Assembly (NCBI RefSeq): GCF_025264625.1
Contig: NZ_CP093313.1
Coordinates: 3,534,001 to 3,598,000 of the forward strand
Direction: 5' to 3'
DNA length: 64,000 nt
DNA from: Occallatibacter riparius
GTDB lineage: Bacteria > Acidobacteriota > Terriglobia > Terriglobales > Acidobacteriaceae
A program made the position numbers and the translations under genes. Each line of letters opens with the position of its first letter. The stretch's first letter is position 1. Below the pieces are notes generated by a model. The model was not told the origin of the DNA, did not search any database, and saw only the letters and a program-made list of their open reading frames with translations. Of this stretch, positions 45,545-54,120 are shown piece by piece.

Positions 45545-46846
45545 TCAAGCACTTACGACATTCCTTCCTTCAGCGCTTGGTCCAAGTTGGTCCAACTGAG
45601 TTTCGACCTTGACGGTTCTCCTCTTCGGAGTCGCGTCGCTGATCGGTGTCACCTTCCCATCAAGAATTGCAGGTTTCCAGTCCGCGAGGATTTCCATCGT
45701 GCGGGAGTTCATCGCGTTCAGGACGCTCGTCTCGATCGTCTGTACGTAGACATCGCCCGTCGTGCGGATGCTCGCGTGCCGTAATGCACCCTGCGCATCC
45801 TTGAGCGTGCCGTGGTGCTGCAGGTTGGTTCCCAGGGTCCGCCGCATCACTTGAAATGTGATGAGGCTTTCCGGGATTTCCAACTTCTTCGCGATCGGAC
45901 GAACCCGCCACCGGAGGAAGTTCTTGCCCCACCGTGGTACCGCCTTGCCCTTCCGCTCGCCCCGACCGAAAGTCGGGAACATTAGAGCGTCAGGAGACGG
46001 GTCGGGGCTGAGCTTCTTCCATGCTTCGATGACCGGTCGGACTTGCTCCGGAACTCCTATCGGTGCCCGGCTCGACCGGTTTTTCAGTCGACCAGGGTAG
46101 AAGCGTCCCTCGAATGCCGTTCCGTGCGGAACCAGTGTTGTACCCGTCCAGGACTTCCATTGAAGCCCGAGAACCTCACTGGATCTTGGCCCACAGAAAA
46201 TTCCGACGTACATCAGGCACAGATCGTGCAAGTCATGGATCTTCCCGATGAGCTTCAGGATTTGATCCTGCGTCATCACGGGTTTTTCGACTGGTTTGGT
46301 CTGCGGCATACTCACGTCTTCTGCGGGATCGGTTGCGAGAAATTTCAGCTTCTTCGCCGTCTGCATGATCGAGCGGATGTTGATGTGGCAGTGGCGAACC
46401 ACCGACTGCGAATATTTTGTTGCGAGTTTGTTAAGCCAGACTTGGATCTCGAAGGTTCCGAGCTGGTTCAGAGGAATTCGCCCAAAGTGCTCCACCAGAT
46501 AATGCTTGATCTCGTACGTATTGATCTTCCGGTAGGCCGGGCTCCAGGTACCTTCTCGCATCGGCAGGTATCGCTCTTCGACGAACCATTGAAATGTTGC
46601 GGTTTCATCGGGAATGATGCCGGGCGAAGTCTTCGCGGGAATTCCTGTCTCTTTGAGTATCAGCGAATGCAGCATTTGCTCTGCTTTCCACTTCGGCGTA
46701 CCCGCCTTTGGGCAGAGCGGAACGTTGCGACGCTTTCCAACCTCCTTTCCTTCCTCATTTCGCAAATACACCGTGTATTTGCCGTACCACATTTTCACCT
46801 TCTGCCCTCTCGGGTAGACGGTCCCTTTCTGATACTTCATTGCCAT
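45545..46846 (-). CDS. Tyrosine recombinase / integrase
   Basis: 433 aa from the ATG at 46846 (AGGAG upstream). N-terminal arm-binding segment (VYPRGQKVKMWYGKYTVYL), core-binding domain, and catalytic domain with the first Arg in CGPRSSEVLGL, the second box as FQVMRRTLGTNLQH (where Gln stands in the usual His of HxxR), LRHAS and the Tyr nucleophile in TTGDVYVQTI. It lies six bases from the CCA of tRNA-Asn, so it should integrate the element there. The ribosome site is inside an inverted repeat. Confidence 0.92.
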   Translation of the reverse strand: MAMKYQKGTVYPRGQKVKMWYGKYTVYLRNEEGKEVGKRRNVPLCPKAGTPKWKAEQMLHSLILKETGIPAKTSPGIIPDETATFQWFVEERYLPMREGTWSPAYRKINTYEIKHYLVEHFGRIPLNQLGTFEIQVWLNKLATKYSQSVVRHCHINIRSIMQTAKKLKFLATDPAEDVSMPQTKPVEKPVMTQDQILKLIGKIHDLHDLCLMYVGIFCGPRSSEVLGLQWKSWTGTTLVPHGTAFEGRFYPGRLKNRSSRAPIGVPEQVRPVIEAWKKLSPDPSPDALMFPTFGRGERKGKAVPRWGKNFLRWRVRPIAKKLEIPESLITFQVMRRTLGTNLQHHGTLKDAQGALRHASIRTTGDVYVQTIETSVLNAMNSRTMEILADWKPAILDGKVTPISDATPKRRTVKVETQLDQLGPSAEGRNVVSA

Positions 46847-46850
46847 GGCT

Positions 46851-46891
46851 GTTCTCCTATAGCCCGGCACCGTTCCCTGATCGTGGAGAAC
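46851..46891 (-). promoter_or_regulatory. Hairpin covering the integrase ribosome site
   Basis: GTTCTCC (5' on the message) and GGAGAAC face each other over 27 bases; the latter contains the Shine-Dalgarno of the integrase. Folding would block initiation, which would limit integrase output when the message is read from the excisionase. Confidence 0.4.
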
Positions 46892-46910
46892 AATTCAATC
46901 ATCCACCAAA

Positions 46911-47189
46911 CTAGGAGCGGCGGGAAGAGGGCTGCGTATTAAGTTCGGCCATAAAGATTGCGACGTCAGCAGCTCGATAGCGAAGAAGCTTCCCCAGCTT
47001 TACGCCGGGAATGCGGGGTGAACGTCTGGTTGTGTGGTCGCGGATGAAGCGTTCCGATACGCCCAGCTTGGCGGCCACTTGGCGTGCATCGAGCAAGCGA
47101 TCATCGTCTCGATCTGACGTGGCAAATTCTTCCGTTTCGGATGCGGGTGTGGTGGTTTGCATTGCGGTCCGGGCCGTGGCAGTTGCCAT
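46911..47189 (-). CDS. Excisionase-like helix-turn-helix protein
   Basis: 92 aa. The winged helix DNA-binding region LLDARQVAAKLGVSERFIRDH then RIPGVKLGKLLRYRAADVAIFM is the MerR/AlpA-like fold used by Xis proteins. The N-terminal ~28 residues are low-complexity Ala/Thr-rich. It precedes the integrase on the same strand with 64 bases between, so the two form an excision/integration module. Confidence 0.8.
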   Translation of the reverse strand: MATATARTAMQTTTPASETEEFATSDRDDDRLLDARQVAAKLGVSERFIRDHTTRRSPRIPGVKLGKLLRYRAADVAIFMAELNTQPSSRRS

Positions 47190-47492
47190 GGTTCACCTCG
47201 GGCAAGTCAGCAGATTTGCGTCCGTCGCATATCGAGCGCTGTCGTGCTTCGAGCGCTGGTATCCGACTCTGCAACAAGCCTCCTGTGATCTCGATTCTTT
47301 GTCCAAGACTTTGCACCAATAGGACTATTGGTTTTATCTATCGCGATCTCAACTCAGTCGGAACAAGTGGGTACCTGAAGGTGCCCGATTGACAGTCTTG
47401 ATTCATCCAAGGGACTCTGATTTCGTCGCTGATTTCCACAGGGGCCTGCGCGGTGTGCTTCTGCCAAACCCTCAGCCCAGGAGTTCAAACCT
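47190..47492. other. Divergent intergenic region, excisionase to LysR
   Basis: 303 bases without a gene. It holds an 18-base palindrome at 47315-47332, and the LysR ribosome site GGAG shortly before 47493. Other short frames here are not gene-like. Confidence 0.5.
47315..47332. promoter_or_regulatory. Perfect palindrome ACCAATAG-GA-CTATTGGT
   Basis: Eight-base arms with a two-base spacer. TTGCAC (47311-47316) overlaps its left end as a possible -35 for rightward transcription. It is the best candidate operator in the excisionase/LysR gap. The half-site CTATTGGT recurs at 54268-54275. Confidence 0.5.
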
Positions 47493-48446
47493 GTGTCGGA
47501 CCTACTTGAATTCAGGCTTCTCAAGTTCATCGTTGCGATTGCGGAAACGGCCAACTTTACGCGGGCTTCCGAGCGGTTATTCCTCGCCCAGCCAACACTG
47601 AGTCAGCAGGTCATTGCGTTGGAAGAAGGGCTCGGAGTTCAGATTTTTGTTCGACGGCGTGAAGGGGTCAGCCTAACGCCCGCCGGGCAAATGCTCTACG
47701 CCTATGCGCAGGAGGCGTTGGAACTGCGAGACGAAATCGTAGGTGCAGCACGCGCGATGGATCGAGGCGAAATACCAGTTCTGCGCGTGGGCTTATCGAC
47801 CTTTATCAATCCTGATTCCGTGCAATCTCTGCAGCAAGCGTATACCCGTCTATTCCCTGATAGCCCCATTCAAATGGCAGGTGGTCATCCGGTTCAACTC
47901 CTTCAGAGAATGGAAGAGAAGGCGCTTGACGCTGCAATCCTCCCGCTTCCCGTGACCGGAACAAATTGGGTTGTGTCGCATGTCGCATCCGATCCTCTTG
48001 TCGTCTGTATGAGAGCGGATGATCCTTTGGCGTCGAGCCGAGAGGTGCAACCATCCGAGTTGGCTGGTCGGCTGAAGGTATTTCGCGACCCGGAAACTCA
48101 TCCCGCCGCACACCATCGACTCATGGAAATGCTGCTGGAGATCGGGATTCGACCGGAAGCCTCCTGCCTCGCGGCAACACCGGCGGATATTCAGATGATG
48201 GTCCAAAGCCGGTGCGGTTTGGCTCTCGTTGACGAGAGAACTGTACTGCCTTCAGATCTCACGTTGAGGCCAATTGCGGGAGCCAAGTGGACCGCTGACA
48301 CGGCCTTCGTACATCACGCGAGCGCCAATCATATTGCGCTCTCGATTCTCCTTCGACATCTTCCCAAAGCCAAGCGGACGACCACTCGCAAGATGCCGTT
48401 ACGCCAGCACCCATTGAAGCCGATCCAGTTGGAACTGATGGCATAA
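47493..48446 (+). CDS. LysR-type transcriptional regulator
   Basis: 317 aa starting at GTG (GGAG upstream). The N-terminal winged helix-turn-helix is clear: LKFIVAIAETANFTRASERLFLAQPTLSQQVIALEEGLGVQIFVRR, residues 9-54. The effector-binding domain follows (LRVGLSTFINPDSVQSL). Co-inducer unknown. It is the first gene of the cargo block and probably controls the genes to its right, which begin 187 bases downstream. Confidence 0.9.
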   Translation: MSDLLEFRLLKFIVAIAETANFTRASERLFLAQPTLSQQVIALEEGLGVQIFVRRREGVSLTPAGQMLYAYAQEALELRDEIVGAARAMDRGEIPVLRVGLSTFINPDSVQSLQQAYTRLFPDSPIQMAGGHPVQLLQRMEEKALDAAILPLPVTGTNWVVSHVASDPLVVCMRADDPLASSREVQPSELAGRLKVFRDPETHPAAHHRLMEMLLEIGIRPEASCLAATPADIQMMVQSRCGLALVDERTVLPSDLTLRPIAGAKWTADTAFVHHASANHIALSILLRHLPKAKRTTTRKMPLRQHPLKPIQLELMA

Positions 48447-48504
48447 CGAGCGGATGCGCTAGTTTTTATGGTTGGTGCATACGGCTGAGTGCGTGGCTCG
48501 TGCC

Positions 48505-48577
48505 CAATGATCGGTAAATTCAAAAATCTGCAGGACCCCCCTAGACGTGCTTGACAATAGTACCGAATGATCGGTAC
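48505..48577 (+). promoter_or_regulatory. Operator pair: palindrome GTACCGA-N4-TCGGTAC plus a half-site
   Basis: A perfect inverted repeat at 48560-48577 (seven-base arms, four-base spacer) and an 11-base copy of its right part, AATGATCGGTA, at 48505-48515. The centre-to-centre distance is about six helical turns. TetR-type sites often look like ACCGA-N-TCGGT. Confidence 0.6.
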
Positions 48578-48580
48578 AGT
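48551..48580 (+). promoter_or_regulatory. Promoter of the AhpD-like/hydrolase cargo genes
   Basis: A consensus -35 TTGACA at 48551-48556 and a -10-like TACAGT at 48575-48580 (18-base spacing). The operator palindrome lies between and over them, so a bound repressor would block RNA polymerase. Confidence 0.6.
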
Positions 48581-48632
48581 ATGATTCAAGTGAGCGTAGG
48601 GCCACGGACACTGCCTATGCCAACGGAGAAAC

Positions 48633-49202
48633 ATGACCCTCATTCCCCTGCACACGAAGGAAACAGCTCCCGAACAAGCCAAACCGATCCTTGAGCGATA
48701 TGAGAAGAACATCGGACTGATCCCCAATCTGTTCCGATTGCTCGCGCACAGTCCGGATGCCCTCAAGGGTGTCGCCGACCTGCACGCTGGGCTAGGCAGG
48801 AGCCTTGGCGCCAGAACTCGCGAACGCATCCACATCATGACCGCCGAAGTCAATGGGTGCGACTACTGCCTAACAACCCACACATATCTCGCAGGTAAAT
48901 TCACGAAGCTGACTCCCGAGGACATGGAACTCAATCGGAAGGGCCACTCCACCGACCCGAAAGCCGATGCCGCTTTGCAGTTTGCCTACAAGGTGGCCAA
49001 ATCGCGGGGCCATATCGAGGCCGCCGATTTCGAAGCCGTACGAGCTGCCGGCTACACCGATGCGCAGATTGTTGACATCGTGGCAGAGATTGCGTTCAGC
49101 TTCACAACCAATCTTTTCGATAACACTTTCAAGACCGACTTTGACACCGGGTTTCCTGTACTCCATACCCACTACAACGAGTTGGAAGGCGCAGCAAAGT
49201 AA
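48633..49202 (+). CDS. AhpD-like CMD-family protein (with CxxC)
   Basis: 189 aa. Redox motif NGCDYCLTTHTYLAG with Cys76, Cys79 and His83 intact, and IAFSFTTNLFDNTF at the C-terminus, typical of uncharacterised peroxidase-related enzymes of the AhpD family. It is expected to be a thiol-dependent peroxidase or alkylhydroperoxidase-like protein. The start has CGGAGAA upstream. It precedes the fused hydrolase-CMD gene and shares domain architecture with its C-terminal half. Confidence 0.88.
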   Translation: MTLIPLHTKETAPEQAKPILERYEKNIGLIPNLFRLLAHSPDALKGVADLHAGLGRSLGARTRERIHIMTAEVNGCDYCLTTHTYLAGKFTKLTPEDMELNRKGHSTDPKADAALQFAYKVAKSRGHIEAADFEAVRAAGYTDAQIVDIVAEIAFSFTTNLFDNTFKTDFDTGFPVLHTHYNELEGAAK

Positions 49203-49309
49203 GCGAAGGTGAATCGCCACTTGCTCACGCGCATGCAGGCCCATGTCTGCAGAGTTCCAATGTGGGCGACACGTCCACAGTGCTTCCCAACAGATTCAGG
49301 AGATTCCCA

Positions 49310-50740
49310 ATGTCCGCAACGACCACATACAAGACCATCTCTGTCGCCGATCGTCGCAGCGGCTCAACTCTCAACCTCTTCTACCGCGAGGCGGGACCGC
49401 AGGACGCGCCCACGATTCTCCTGCTGCATGGATTTCCGAGTTCCAGTCATCAGTATCGCGGCCTTATGGACCGGCTCGCCGGTAAGTACCACGTGATTGC
49501 TCCGGACCTGCCGGGTTTTGGCTTCTCAGACGCTCCGCCGGGAGAGACCTTTGGCTACACATTCGACCACCTGGCGGAGATCATGGAAGGCTTCACCGAC
49601 GCTCTGAACCTCACCCGGTATGCACTGTACGTGTTTGACTACGGCGCACCGGTTGGTTTTCGTCTGGCTGTCTCCCGTCCGGAGCGTGTGGCCGCGCTGA
49701 TCTCGCAGAATGGCAATGCCTACGAGCAAGGCCTGAGTGATGGCTGGAGTCCAATAAAGGCTTACTGGGAGAAACCAACCGAGGAAAACCGGAACAATCT
49801 TCGCGCTTTTTTCCAGGCCGGTACGACGCAGTTTCAATACCACCACGGCGAGGCGGATACCACGCGGATCGCCCCGGAAAGCTACACACTCGACCAGCAT
49901 TTTCTGGACCGGGCCGGAAATGACGAGATTCAGCTGGATCTGTTTGGCGACTACAAGTCGAACGTTGCCGCCTACCCGAAGTTTCACGAATACTTCCGTA
50001 CGCATAAGCCAGCCACACTCGCCGTGTGGGGCAAGAACGATCCGTTCTTTCTTCCGGCTGGTGCGGAGGCGTTCCGTCGCGATCTACCCGAGGCTGAGAT
50101 CCGCTTTGTCGACGCAGGCCACTTCGCGCTCGAAGCCCATCTCGATGAAATTGCGCAGATCGTCGGCGTCTTTCTCGCTCGCACGCTCGACGCCGAACAG
50201 GGGAAGGCTCTGTTCGGAGAACTCAACATGAACTCGGTTCCGGTCGGTGGCAAGGATCTGGTTAGAGGGATGGCCGATGTCTTTGGATTCGTGCCTAACC
50301 TCGGCTACGCATTGGGCGTGGAACCTGCCGTGCTCGATGTGTACATCAAGATGCTGCAGGCTCTCGGTCAGACCGTGCTCGATCCGATTGCGCAGCAGGT
50401 TGCGCTTGGCGCCGCGAGCCATGTAAACGGCGCGGAGTATGCGATTGCAGTTCACGCCACCCTCGCGTCCAAGCTCGGTGCCTCGAAGGAAATCGTAGAC
50501 ACCATCCGGAATGGCGGCTCATTTACCGATCCGAAGTTGGAGGCGGTCCGCAGATTCACCGCGGCGATTGCCTCTAAGAGGACACAGGTTTCTGACAGCG
50601 ATGTGAAGGCACTCCTCGCGGCTGGCTACGACCGCCGGGCTGCTGTCGCACTGGCGTTGGCTGCGGGCGCCAAAACTCTCGTCAACGCGGTCGCGCACTT
50701 GGCACGTCCCTGCCTGGACGAGGGCTTCCAGGCGAAATAG
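49310..50740 (+). CDS. Fusion: alpha/beta hydrolase (dehalogenase/epoxide-hydrolase type) with CMD domain
   Basis: 476 aa. Residues 1-290 are an alpha/beta hydrolase with HGFPSSSHQYR (oxyanion), nucleophile Asp110 in VFDYGAPVGF (an Asp, as in haloalkane dehalogenases and epoxide hydrolases), acid in WGKNDPFF and base in DAGHFALEAH near residue 270. Residues ~315-476 are an AhpD-like CMD domain, but the motif reads NGAEYAIAVH: Ala375 and Ala378 stand where the redox cysteines should be, with His382 kept. GGAG precedes the ATG. It follows the intact AhpD-like gene, so a combined pathway, such as degradation of a halogenated or epoxide compound, is possible. Confidence 0.85.
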   Translation: MSATTTYKTISVADRRSGSTLNLFYREAGPQDAPTILLLHGFPSSSHQYRGLMDRLAGKYHVIAPDLPGFGFSDAPPGETFGYTFDHLAEIMEGFTDALNLTRYALYVFDYGAPVGFRLAVSRPERVAALISQNGNAYEQGLSDGWSPIKAYWEKPTEENRNNLRAFFQAGTTQFQYHHGEADTTRIAPESYTLDQHFLDRAGNDEIQLDLFGDYKSNVAAYPKFHEYFRTHKPATLAVWGKNDPFFLPAGAEAFRRDLPEAEIRFVDAGHFALEAHLDEIAQIVGVFLARTLDAEQGKALFGELNMNSVPVGGKDLVRGMADVFGFVPNLGYALGVEPAVLDVYIKMLQALGQTVLDPIAQQVALGAASHVNGAEYAIAVHATLASKLGASKEIVDTIRNGGSFTDPKLEAVRRFTAAIASKRTQVSDSDVKALLAAGYDRRAAVALALAAGAKTLVNAVAHLARPCLDEGFQAK

Positions 50741-50826
50741 AACATCCCATCGTTGATTGAATGTCTTGGAAAGCGGGCTATCCCTCTCGTCGATCCCAAC
50801 GATCCCCAACCAAAGGAGCTACGGAG

Positions 50827-51417
50827 ATGAAGATCCTCAAGACGATGTGTCTTGCCGTTATTGGCGTTGCAGGCGTAATCGTGCTGGCCGTTAATGGCCC
50901 TATGGCCAGAAGTGCTGAAGCGAAGCAAACAAAAGTGGGAAGCTCCGTCGTTGACGCACGGGGCAGCCTGCATGTCCCAGAGGACTACCGCACCTCTTAC
51001 CAGTTCCTGGGCAGCTGGGCGCTCCCCGCAGAGACCGGCAAGAGTGTGAAAGAGATCCACAATGTTTATGCTTCTCCCGGCGCGATTGATGCCTATCGAA
51101 AGACGGGACATTTCCCGGAAGGCGCGGTGTTGGTCAAAGAAAGATTTCATACCGCCACTCAGCAGATGACACCCGGCACTGTGAGTCACGCCGAAAAGCT
51201 CGTCGGCTGGTTCGTGATGGTAAAGGAAAGCAAAAACGTTCATCCTGACAACAAGCTCTGGGGTGACGGCTGGGCCTGGTCCTATTTCGACAGCGCTAAT
51301 CCGCTAAAGACGACGTCTACCAATTTCAAAGTAGATTGCTTGAACTGCCACCAGCCGGCACACGCCACTGATTACATCTACACCCTCGGATACCCACCAC
51401 TCGCGCGTGCGCATTAA
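50827..51417 (+). CDS. Cytochrome P460-like secreted heme protein
   Basis: 196 aa with a signal segment (AVIGVAGVIVLAVNG) and a single heme site CLNCH at residues 171-175 near the C-terminus. VPEDYRTSYQFLGSWALP and FPEGAVLVKERF then GWFVMVKES and WGDGWAWSYFD match the cytochrome P460 family, in which the heme is cross-linked and oxidises hydroxylamine or binds NO. Start chosen by GGAG. The cytochrome c gene follows at 51461. Confidence 0.82.
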   Translation: MKILKTMCLAVIGVAGVIVLAVNGPMARSAEAKQTKVGSSVVDARGSLHVPEDYRTSYQFLGSWALPAETGKSVKEIHNVYASPGAIDAYRKTGHFPEGAVLVKERFHTATQQMTPGTVSHAEKLVGWFVMVKESKNVHPDNKLWGDGWAWSYFDSANPLKTTSTNFKVDCLNCHQPAHATDYIYTLGYPPLARAH

Positions 51418-51460
51418 AGTGCGTGCGCGAGCGGAGGATTGGATGCTGGAGGTAAATCGC

Positions 51461-51946
51461 ATGCGCAAAAAAGCAGTTCTCATCCCAGTCTTGTCTCTCG
51501 CTGCCGTCGCACTTGTGGGAGCATCTCTCGCTGCGTCCTTCGATTTGAGCGCGGTGCCGGAGCCGGGGAGGGTCGAAACGACCGTCGCGAACGAGGCCAA
51601 GAACTTCCTCGTTCATCGCGAAGCACGAAGATCATCTATCAAAGAACCATCTCTGACTCAAAGCGACTTGGACAATGCCCAAAACGTCTTCGGATCAGAG
51701 TGCGCGACTTGTCATGGGAATGATGGGCGCACGCCGACGGATATTGGGCGCGGTTTGTACCCTCGTGCTCCGGATCTGGGAAACGATGAGGTGCAACACT
51801 GGTCTGATCCCGAAATGTTCTGGATCATCCGAAATGGACTCCGCCTGACCGGAATGCCGGCATTCGGAAAGCAACTAACGGATCAGGAAACCTGGAGCCT
51901 GGTTCGGTACTTGAGAACATTGAGGACTTCGACGCCAAAGTCGTGA
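51461..51946 (+). CDS. Class I cytochrome c, secreted
   Basis: 161 aa. A signal peptide (VLSLAAVALVGASLAA) and a heme-binding CATCH at residues 81-85, followed by a Met ligand in TGMPAFGKQL. It is a mono-heme cytochrome c with an N-terminal extension of ~75 residues. It probably accepts electrons from the P460-like protein. A GGAGG site precedes this ATG; another ATG 18 bases upstream is possible. Confidence 0.85.
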   Translation: MRKKAVLIPVLSLAAVALVGASLAASFDLSAVPEPGRVETTVANEAKNFLVHREARRSSIKEPSLTQSDLDNAQNVFGSECATCHGNDGRTPTDIGRGLYPRAPDLGNDEVQHWSDPEMFWIIRNGLRLTGMPAFGKQLTDQETWSLVRYLRTLRTSTPKS

Positions 51947-52023
51947 CCTTTGAGGACGCGACTCGATCGCCTCATTGCTGTAAACTGTGTGGGAAACGAA
52001 CGTTCTGTACAAAGAGGCGTCCC

Positions 52024-52611
52024 ATGCCTGCAGCTCTGGATGCGAAGGAAAAAGCGGAAATCGTAGATCGCCTGTTCGTCGTCTTTCAAGATCATGGGTA
52101 TGAAGGGGCATCGCTTGCCGATCTTTCCCGCGCAACTGGGCTGGGGAAATCGAGCCTTTACCATCACTTTCCGGGAGGAAAGGAACAGATGGCCGAGGCG
52201 GTTTTGGAGAAGGGCAAGGCGTTTATTCAAGCCGCTGTTGCTGATGTGGCGAAGTCGGCCGAGCCTCTTAAAGCGCGCGTTCGGAGGATCGTTGCGGCAC
52301 TCGATCAGCTCTACGCGAACGGACGTAATCCTTGCGTTCTAGGCAGACTCGCGGTTTCTGAAATCGGCCCTAAAGGCCGCCAGCTAGCGCACGATATTTT
52401 TTCCATCTGGACCGATGGAGTTGCTCACCTTGCTCGCGAGACCGGGATGTCACAAGTCAGGGCTCGCCAATTCGCCGAAGACTGGATCGCGCGCGTGCAG
52501 GGATCGCTGATCTTGTACGCAGCAAACGGTGACTGCTCGCCATTCGAGCGAGCGATGAATCAACTCCTGGAACTTGCAAAAGAAAAGCTCCCGCCAGACA
52601 AGAGATCTTAG
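52024..52611 (+). CDS. TetR-family repressor
   Basis: 195 aa. The helix-turn-helix is GYEGASLADLSRATGLGKSSLYHHFPGGKEQM at about residues 25-57. The C-terminal ligand-binding domain resembles the LmrA/YxaF type. It is a good candidate for the protein that binds the GTACCGA palindrome upstream of the cargo promoter, but the link is inferred. An eight-base palindrome GAACGTTC is at 51998-52005, 19 bases upstream of the ATG, and may be its own operator. Confidence 0.88.
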   Translation: MPAALDAKEKAEIVDRLFVVFQDHGYEGASLADLSRATGLGKSSLYHHFPGGKEQMAEAVLEKGKAFIQAAVADVAKSAEPLKARVRRIVAALDQLYANGRNPCVLGRLAVSEIGPKGRQLAHDIFSIWTDGVAHLARETGMSQVRARQFAEDWIARVQGSLILYAANGDCSPFERAMNQLLELAKEKLPPDKRS

Positions 52612-52695
52612 TGATTGCCTTGATCCGGCTCCTCGCGTCGAAAATGATTCGAACCTCCAGGACGTGCAGCTGAAGAGCACTCCCGAGAATCTACG

Positions 52696-54120
52696 ATGGC
52701 TTTTCAAGTCCCCTCCACTTTCGAAGATCGCATTGCGGCTCTTCAGTCCATCGAAGAGCTGAAGGGCCTTGCACCAGAAGAATTGGCATGGATCGCTAGC
52801 GCCGGGAATGAACGATCGGTGCAAGATGGGGATCTGGTCTTTTCGCAGGGAGCGCCTCCACACCATCTCATCTTTATCCTTGCCGGCGAAGTAACGATTA
52901 AACGGCACAGGTCAAGCCCGGTTTCGGTGCTTACCGGCAGAACAGGCCGGATCACCGGGAAGACGCCTTTTTCACGTATCCGAGCATGGAGCGCAGAGGG
53001 CCGGGCCTCGGGCAACGTCTGGTTGCTCGAACTTCATGAAACCGCATTCCCAGCGATGCTCACAGCAATTCCGTCGATGACTGAACGAATAGTCAGGCTG
53101 CTGATTGATCGCAACCGAGAGTACACAAGGGCCGAAGAACAGATCGGAAAGCTGTCTGCCCTGGGCAAACTGGCGGGCAATCTAGCCCATGAGATGAACA
53201 ACCCAGCTGCAGCCGCGAGAAGCGCTGCGCTCGCGCTAACTCAGGATACAGATACTGCAGGAAGCGATGTGCGCTATCACCTTGGCCTGAAATGTCCGGA
53301 CCAGGTTGTTCTCCACTCGTACACCCGTGGACTAGATGTAATCCGATCAAAGATAAAGTTAGGGCATGGTCCAAAAAGCTCCCTTGAAGTGACTGAGCTC
53401 GAAGAGTCCATGGCAGATTGGCTCAGAGGAAAGGGCTTCGAGGATGCCTGGAAGTTGGCTCCCATTCTTGCTGAAGCGGGTTTGTCCATCTCTGAGCTCC
53501 AAGAATTCTTGGCTCCTGTCGCCGCAGTGCTCTACCCGCTAGCTTTGCAGGACCTTTTCAATACAATCAGCCGAGATGCCGCCATCGCGACAGTGACTCA
53601 GGCGACCGGGCGGATCTTTCAGGTTGTTACTGCAGTAAAGAACTATTCCTACATGGATCGACAGGCACTGCAGAAGATCGACCTAGCCAAGGCTCTGGAG
53701 GACGTTTTGATGATGTTTCAGCCTCGCTTAATAAATGTGACAATCAAGAAAGAAATCCAGCCGGACCTGCCACTTCTGGAAGGGTATGGGGCTGAATTGA
53801 ATCAAGCCTTCTTCGCTCTAATTGAGAATAGCCTCGACATCCTGGGGAACCGTGGGCTGCTTACTCTCGCAGTGAAACTCCAAGGAGATGAATTCCTTGT
53901 CGAAGTCGGAGATGATGGCCCCGGTATTCCGGAAGATGCTAAGGACCGTGTCTTCGAACCGTTCTTCACAACCAAGCCCTTGGGTTCTGGTTTAGGGCTT
54001 GGGTTGGACACCGTCCAGCGTGTCGTAGCCAAGCACTTCGGGACCGTGGCCTTTGACACATCTGCTTCCGGCACAGTCTTCCATGTTCGGCTACCCATCG
54101 CACGTGCAGAGATCTACTGA
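52696..54120 (+). CDS. Sensor histidine kinase with cNMP-binding-type N-terminal domain
   Basis: 474 aa. Residues 1-130 form a cyclic-nucleotide-binding fold (LFILAGEVTIKRH-type strand pattern near residues 55-70). Histidine kinase features follow: H box KLAGNLAHEMNNPAAAARSA with His near 165, N box FALIENSLDI, G1 DDGPGIPEDAKDRVFEPFFTT and G2 GSGLGLGLDTV. No membrane segments, so it is cytoplasmic. No response regulator is adjacent. The start lacks a ribosome site. Confidence 0.88.
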   Translation: MAFQVPSTFEDRIAALQSIEELKGLAPEELAWIASAGNERSVQDGDLVFSQGAPPHHLIFILAGEVTIKRHRSSPVSVLTGRTGRITGKTPFSRIRAWSAEGRASGNVWLLELHETAFPAMLTAIPSMTERIVRLLIDRNREYTRAEEQIGKLSALGKLAGNLAHEMNNPAAAARSAALALTQDTDTAGSDVRYHLGLKCPDQVVLHSYTRGLDVIRSKIKLGHGPKSSLEVTELEESMADWLRGKGFEDAWKLAPILAEAGLSISELQEFLAPVAAVLYPLALQDLFNTISRDAAIATVTQATGRIFQVVTAVKNYSYMDRQALQKIDLAKALEDVLMMFQPRLINVTIKKEIQPDLPLLEGYGAELNQAFFALIENSLDILGNRGLLTLAVKLQGDEFLVEVGDDGPGIPEDAKDRVFEPFFTTKPLGSGLGLGLDTVQRVVAKHFGTVAFDTSASGTVFHVRLPIARAEIY

